Source of the DNA: an uncultured Collinsella sp.
Lineage (GTDB): Bacteria; Actinomycetota; Coriobacteriia; Coriobacteriales; Coriobacteriaceae
NCBI GenBank assembly: GCA_900764415.1
Contig: CAAFOA010000102.1
Span: 1 to 6,853, forward strand
Length of the DNA: 6,853 bases
Reading direction: 5' to 3'
In this document: positions 3,863 to 6,853 of the stretch, in pieces
Layout of the letters: the number at the start of each line of letters is the position of its first letter
Position numbering within the stretch: position 1 is the stretch's first letter
Program-made: the position numbers and the translations under genes
Notes under the pieces: generated by a model
The model's database searches: none
What the model was told of the DNA's origin: nothing
What the model saw: the letters and a program-made list of their open reading frames with translations, nothing else

Positions 3863-6763
3863 ATGACCCAGCCCTTGCCCTGGGAAAAGAATGTCGCGGT
3901 ACCTGTGCCGCCCGCGCCGGAACCCGTGCCGCTCGATGCATACACCGCCCCTGCTGCGCCGGAGCCCGAGCTCGTTCCGCTCGACATCTACGACGCTCCC
4001 GCGCCGGCGCCCAAGCCCGCCAAGCCGCTCGTCGACATCGACAGCCTTAATCCCGCTCAGCGCGAGGCGGTCCTGACCACCGAGGGCCCGCTGCTGGTCC
4101 TTGCCGGCGCCGGCTCGGGCAAGACCCGCGTCTTGACCTTCCGTATCGCACATATGCTCGGCGACCTGGGCGTTAAGCCCTGGCAGATCCTTGCCATCAC
4201 GTTTACCAACAAGGCCGCGGCCGAGATGCGTGAGCGTCTGGCGGCACTCATTCCCAGCGGCACCCGTGGCATGTGGGTATGCACCTTCCATGCCATGTGC
4301 GTGCGTATGCTGCGCGAGGACGCCGACCTGCTGGGATACACCGGTCAGTTCACCATCTACGATGACGATGACTCAAAGCGCATAGTGCGCGACATTATGC
4401 AGGCACTCGGCATCGAGCAAAAGCAGTTCCCCATCAACATGATCCGCAGCAAGATCAGCTCGGCCAAAAACGCCATGATCGGCCCCGAGGACATGCTCAA
4501 GTCCGCCGATAGCCCCAACGATAAAAAGGCCGCACAGGTCTACTTGGAGCTGGAGCGCCGCCTGCGCGCTGCCAATGCGATGGACTTTGACGACCTGCTC
4601 GTGCGCGCGCTCGAGCTGCTGCGCACCCGCCCCGAGGTGCTCGACAAGTACCAGGAGCGCTTCCGCTACATTAGCGTCGACGAGTATCAGGACACCAACC
4701 ACGTCCAGTACGAGATCGCCAATCTACTGGCCGCCAAGTACCAAAACCTCATGGTCGTGGGCGACGACGATCAGTCCATTTATAGCTGGCGTGGCGCCGA
4801 CATCACCAATATCCTGGACTTTGAGAAGGACTTTAAAAACTGCAAGACCGTCAAGCTGGAGCAGAACTACCGCTCCACGGGTCACATCCTGAGCGCCGCC
4901 AACGCCGTGGTGCGCCACAACTCTCAGCGCAAGGACAAGCGCCTGTTTACGGCCGAGGGCGATGGCGAGAAAATCCAGGCCTTCCAGGCGAGCGACGAGC
5001 GCGACGAGGGCCGCTGGATTGCCGGCGAGATCGAGAAGCTGCATGCCAAGGGTACGAGCTACGACGATATCGCCGTGTTCTACCGCACCAACGCTCAGTC
5101 GCGTATTCTCGAAGATATGTTCCTGCGCGCGGGCGTTCCCTACAAGATCGTGGGCGGCACGCGATTCTTCGATCGCGCCGAGATCCGCGACGTCATGGCC
5201 TACCTCAAGATGATCGTGAACCCGGCCGACGAGATGAGCGTCAAGCGCGTCATCAACACGCCGCGCCGCGGCATCGGCTCCACCTCGATCCAAAAGATCG
5301 AGCAGCTGGCGCGCGACAACCGTTGCTCGTTCTTCCAGGCCTGCGAGATCGCAACAGCCGAGACAGGCATGTTTAGCGCCAAGGTGCGCAATGGCCTGTC
5401 GAGCTTTGTCTCGCTGGTGCACGAAGGTCGCCGCATGGACGGCGAACTCAAGGACGTCGTCGAGATGATCGTCGATAAGACGGGCCTGCTGCAGGCTTTC
5501 CGCGCCGAGGGCACCATGGAGTCCGAGAGCCGCGCCGAGAACATCCAGGAATTCCTGGGCGTCGCCGCCGAATTTGAGGAGACGCACGAGGACATCGAAG
5601 GTACGCTCGAGAGCTTGGAAGAGCTGCGCGCTGCCGGTGTTGCCGATGTGCCTGTCAGCGCCGAGCCCGAGCCCGTCGTGGTGAGCGCGCCTGCGCCCGA
5701 ACCGGGGCCGTCTGCCCCGGTATCCTCGTTTGAGGCGCTCGTTGGCGCGCGTGACGCCGCGGGTTCCAATCCGCTCGATAGTCTAGCCGCCCCGGCGCTC
5801 TCGCCGCAGGATGCCCTGGCCGCCGCCATCGCGGGCAACGCGTATGCCGCGCCGACAGAGCTGCCCGCCGGTGCCGTGCATGCTGACGAGATTGAGCGCA
5901 CCTGCGGCCCGCTCACCTGCAAGGCGCTGCCCGCTCTCATGGAGTGGCTGGCCCTGCGCTCCGACTTGGATTCCCTGGCCGGCGAGACGCATGCCATTAC
6001 CATGATGACCATCCACTCCGCCAAGGGCCTGGAGTTCCCGGCGGTGTTCGTGGCCGGCATGGAGGAGGGTATCTTCCCGCACGTGCACGACTTTGGCGGC
6101 AGCGATGACCCGGGTAAGCTCGAGGAGGAGCGTCGCCTGGCCTACGTCGCCATCACGCGTGCCCGTAAGCGCCTGTTCTTGACCTATGCGGCCACGCGTC
6201 GCACCTACGGCTCGACTTCTGCCAACCCGCGCTCGCGCTTCCTCAACGAGATTCCGTTTGAGGATATCGAGTTTAGCGGTATCGGCTCTGCCGGTTTTGA
6301 GGGCACGGGCTGGGAGAAGCGCGGCGACCGCCACGGTACCTTTGGCTCGGGCATGGGCTCGGATATGTACGGCGGCAAGGTGTTTGGCTCGCATACGCGC
6401 TCGACCGGCGGTTCCGGTTCGCGCGGCGGATCGAGCTTCGGCGATTTCTTTGGCGGCAGCAGCTACGGGACCGAGCGCCATCGTGGGGTCTCGCCCGACG
6501 CCGGCCGTGTTGCCTCGACTTTTGGCTCGGGCGCGCCGCGAGCCAAAAAGCCGTCATCTAAGGTGTCGCCAACGGTGGAACGCAAGGTCGATCGCGCCAG
6601 CGCATCGCAGGACTTTGCCGCGGGCGATACCGTGAGCCACAAGACCTTTGGTACGGGTACCGTGATCTCGGTCGCCGGAGACATGATCGAGGTTCAATTC
6701 GAAAAGACCGGCCAGACCAAAAAGCTTATGAAGGGCTTTGCTCCGATCGTCAAGCTGTCGTGA
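3863..6763 (+). CDS. pcrA: ATP-dependent DNA helicase, PcrA/UvrD family (SF1A)
   Basis: This is a complete 966-residue 3'-5' helicase, expected to act in nucleotide excision repair, removal of recombinase filaments and stalled-RNA-polymerase or R-loop processing. The helicase core starts near residue 58 with a Q-motif region (LNPAQREAV). It continues with Walker A AGAGSGKT (81-88, Lys87), motif II DEYQD (273-277), motif III GDDDQSIYSWRGAD (300-313), motif IV EQNYRST (333-339), motif V TIHSAKGLEF (716-725) and motif VI AYVAITRARKRL (760-771). Residues 917-966 (FAAGDTVSHKTFGTGTV to APIVKLS) form the PcrA-type Tudor-like domain that binds RNA polymerase in Bacillus. The protein is well over the usual 720-750 residues. 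The excess lies in a proline-rich N-terminal extension (about 1-57), an insert at about 597-688 near the 2B-2A junction, and a Gly/Ser-rich linker at about 805-910. All catalytic motifs are intact. It is transcribed alone. Confidence 0.96.
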   Translation: MTQPLPWEKNVAVPVPPAPEPVPLDAYTAPAAPEPELVPLDIYDAPAPAPKPAKPLVDIDSLNPAQREAVLTTEGPLLVLAGAGSGKTRVLTFRIAHMLGDLGVKPWQILAITFTNKAAAEMRERLAALIPSGTRGMWVCTFHAMCVRMLREDADLLGYTGQFTIYDDDDSKRIVRDIMQALGIEQKQFPINMIRSKISSAKNAMIGPEDMLKSADSPNDKKAAQVYLELERRLRAANAMDFDDLLVRALELLRTRPEVLDKYQERFRYISVDEYQDTNHVQYEIANLLAAKYQNLMVVGDDDQSIYSWRGADITNILDFEKDFKNCKTVKLEQNYRSTGHILSAANAVVRHNSQRKDKRLFTAEGDGEKIQAFQASDERDEGRWIAGEIEKLHAKGTSYDDIAVFYRTNAQSRILEDMFLRAGVPYKIVGGTRFFDRAEIRDVMAYLKMIVNPADEMSVKRVINTPRRGIGSTSIQKIEQLARDNRCSFFQACEIATAETGMFSAKVRNGLSSFVSLVHEGRRMDGELKDVVEMIVDKTGLLQAFRAEGTMESESRAENIQEFLGVAAEFEETHEDIEGTLESLEELRAAGVADVPVSAEPEPVVVSAPAPEPGPSAPVSSFEALVGARDAAGSNPLDSLAAPALSPQDALAAAIAGNAYAAPTELPAGAVHADEIERTCGPLTCKALPALMEWLALRSDLDSLAGETHAITMMTIHSAKGLEFPAVFVAGMEEGIFPHVHDFGGSDDPGKLEEERRLAYVAITRARKRLFLTYAATRRTYGSTSANPRSRFLNEIPFEDIEFSGIGSAGFEGTGWEKRGDRHGTFGSGMGSDMYGGKVFGSHTRSTGGSGSRGGSSFGDFFGGSSYGTERHRGVSPDAGRVASTFGSGAPRAKKPSSKVSPTVERKVDRASASQDFAAGDTVSHKTFGTGTVISVAGDMIEVQFEKTGQTKKLMKGFAPIVKLS
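3926..4018 (+). repeat. Tandem peptide repeat in PcrA N-terminus
   Basis: Residues 22-33 and 38-50 repeat the pattern VPLDxYxAPAxxP, offset by 16 residues (second copy from base 3974). The segment lies in a proline/alanine-rich, probably disordered tail before the first helicase motif, which canonical PcrA lacks. Confidence 0.7.
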
Positions 6764-6821
6764 TCCCGGCGGACCTGGGCGGGCGTATGGGGCAACATCG
6801 ATCGCGAGTTTCGCACGTAAA

Positions 6822-6849
6822 GGAGGCCACTTAATATGGCCTCCGTTTT
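6822..6849 (+). terminator. Intrinsic terminator after pcrA
   Basis: GGAGGCCA (6822-6829) pairs perfectly with TGGCCTCC (6837-6844) around a 7-base loop, followed by G and TTTT. The AAA before the left arm gives a short T-run on the minus strand. The stem begins 58 bases past the helicase stop. The same bases look like a ribosome binding site plus ATG, but the perfect stem and T-run favour a terminator. Confidence 0.75.
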
Positions 6850-6853
6850 GCAC

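Noticed and set aside
6554..6853. Minus-strand frame open to the right edge
   Set aside because: Most of it is antisense to the conserved C-terminal domain of PcrA and the rest crosses the terminator hairpin. There is no independent coding evidence.

Overview
The window is bacterial, GC-rich and strongly codon-phased, which is why long spurious antisense frames appear opposite the real genes. The gene content and protein style (a BceS-like kinase, a PcrA helicase with a C-terminal Tudor-like domain, Ala/Pro/Glu-rich inserts) suggest an actinobacterium, most likely a gut Coriobacteriia member of the Collinsella type. That assignment is an inference from sequence style and has not been checked by search. 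The first 13 bases match the inner end of the Tn5/Nextera mosaic end, so the left edge is a library or assembly artefact and genomic sequence starts at about base 14.

Layout: (1) 14-1662, a 5'-truncated OmpR/PhoB-type response regulator followed 9 bases later by its histidine kinase, an intramembrane-sensing BceS/GraS-like protein. The pair ends at a probable bidirectional terminator (1693-1727). (2) 1760-1850, a large imperfect palindrome between the convergent kinase and uspA genes. (3) 1864-2301 on the minus strand, a single-domain UspA-type universal stress protein. (4) 2302-2548, a divergent promoter region. (5) 2549-3529, uppP, which recycles the lipid carrier for cell-wall synthesis and carries an unusual cytoplasmic acidic insert. 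(6) 3545-3644, a second long imperfect palindrome whose core is a strong terminator. (7) 3645-3862, the upstream region of the helicase gene with an inverted repeat and a probable promoter. (8) 3863-6763, a complete 966-residue PcrA/UvrD-family helicase with three lineage-type additions: a proline-rich N-terminus with a short tandem repeat, an Ala/Pro/Glu-rich insert before motif V, and a Gly/Ser-rich linker to the C-terminal domain. (9) 6822-6849, a terminator hairpin.

Functionally, the left half is linked by envelope stress. BceS-type kinases in other bacteria respond to bacitracin and other lipid II-cycle antibiotics, and UppP makes the carrier whose pyrophosphate form bacitracin binds. 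No BceAB transporter gene is present in the window; it could lie upstream of the truncated regulator. The helicase is a separate housekeeping transcription unit for DNA repair and transcription-coupled processes. I see no tRNA, rRNA, CRISPR array, IS element or prophage gene, and no clearly new multi-gene system. The most unusual items are the two long palindromes and the inserts in UppP and PcrA.
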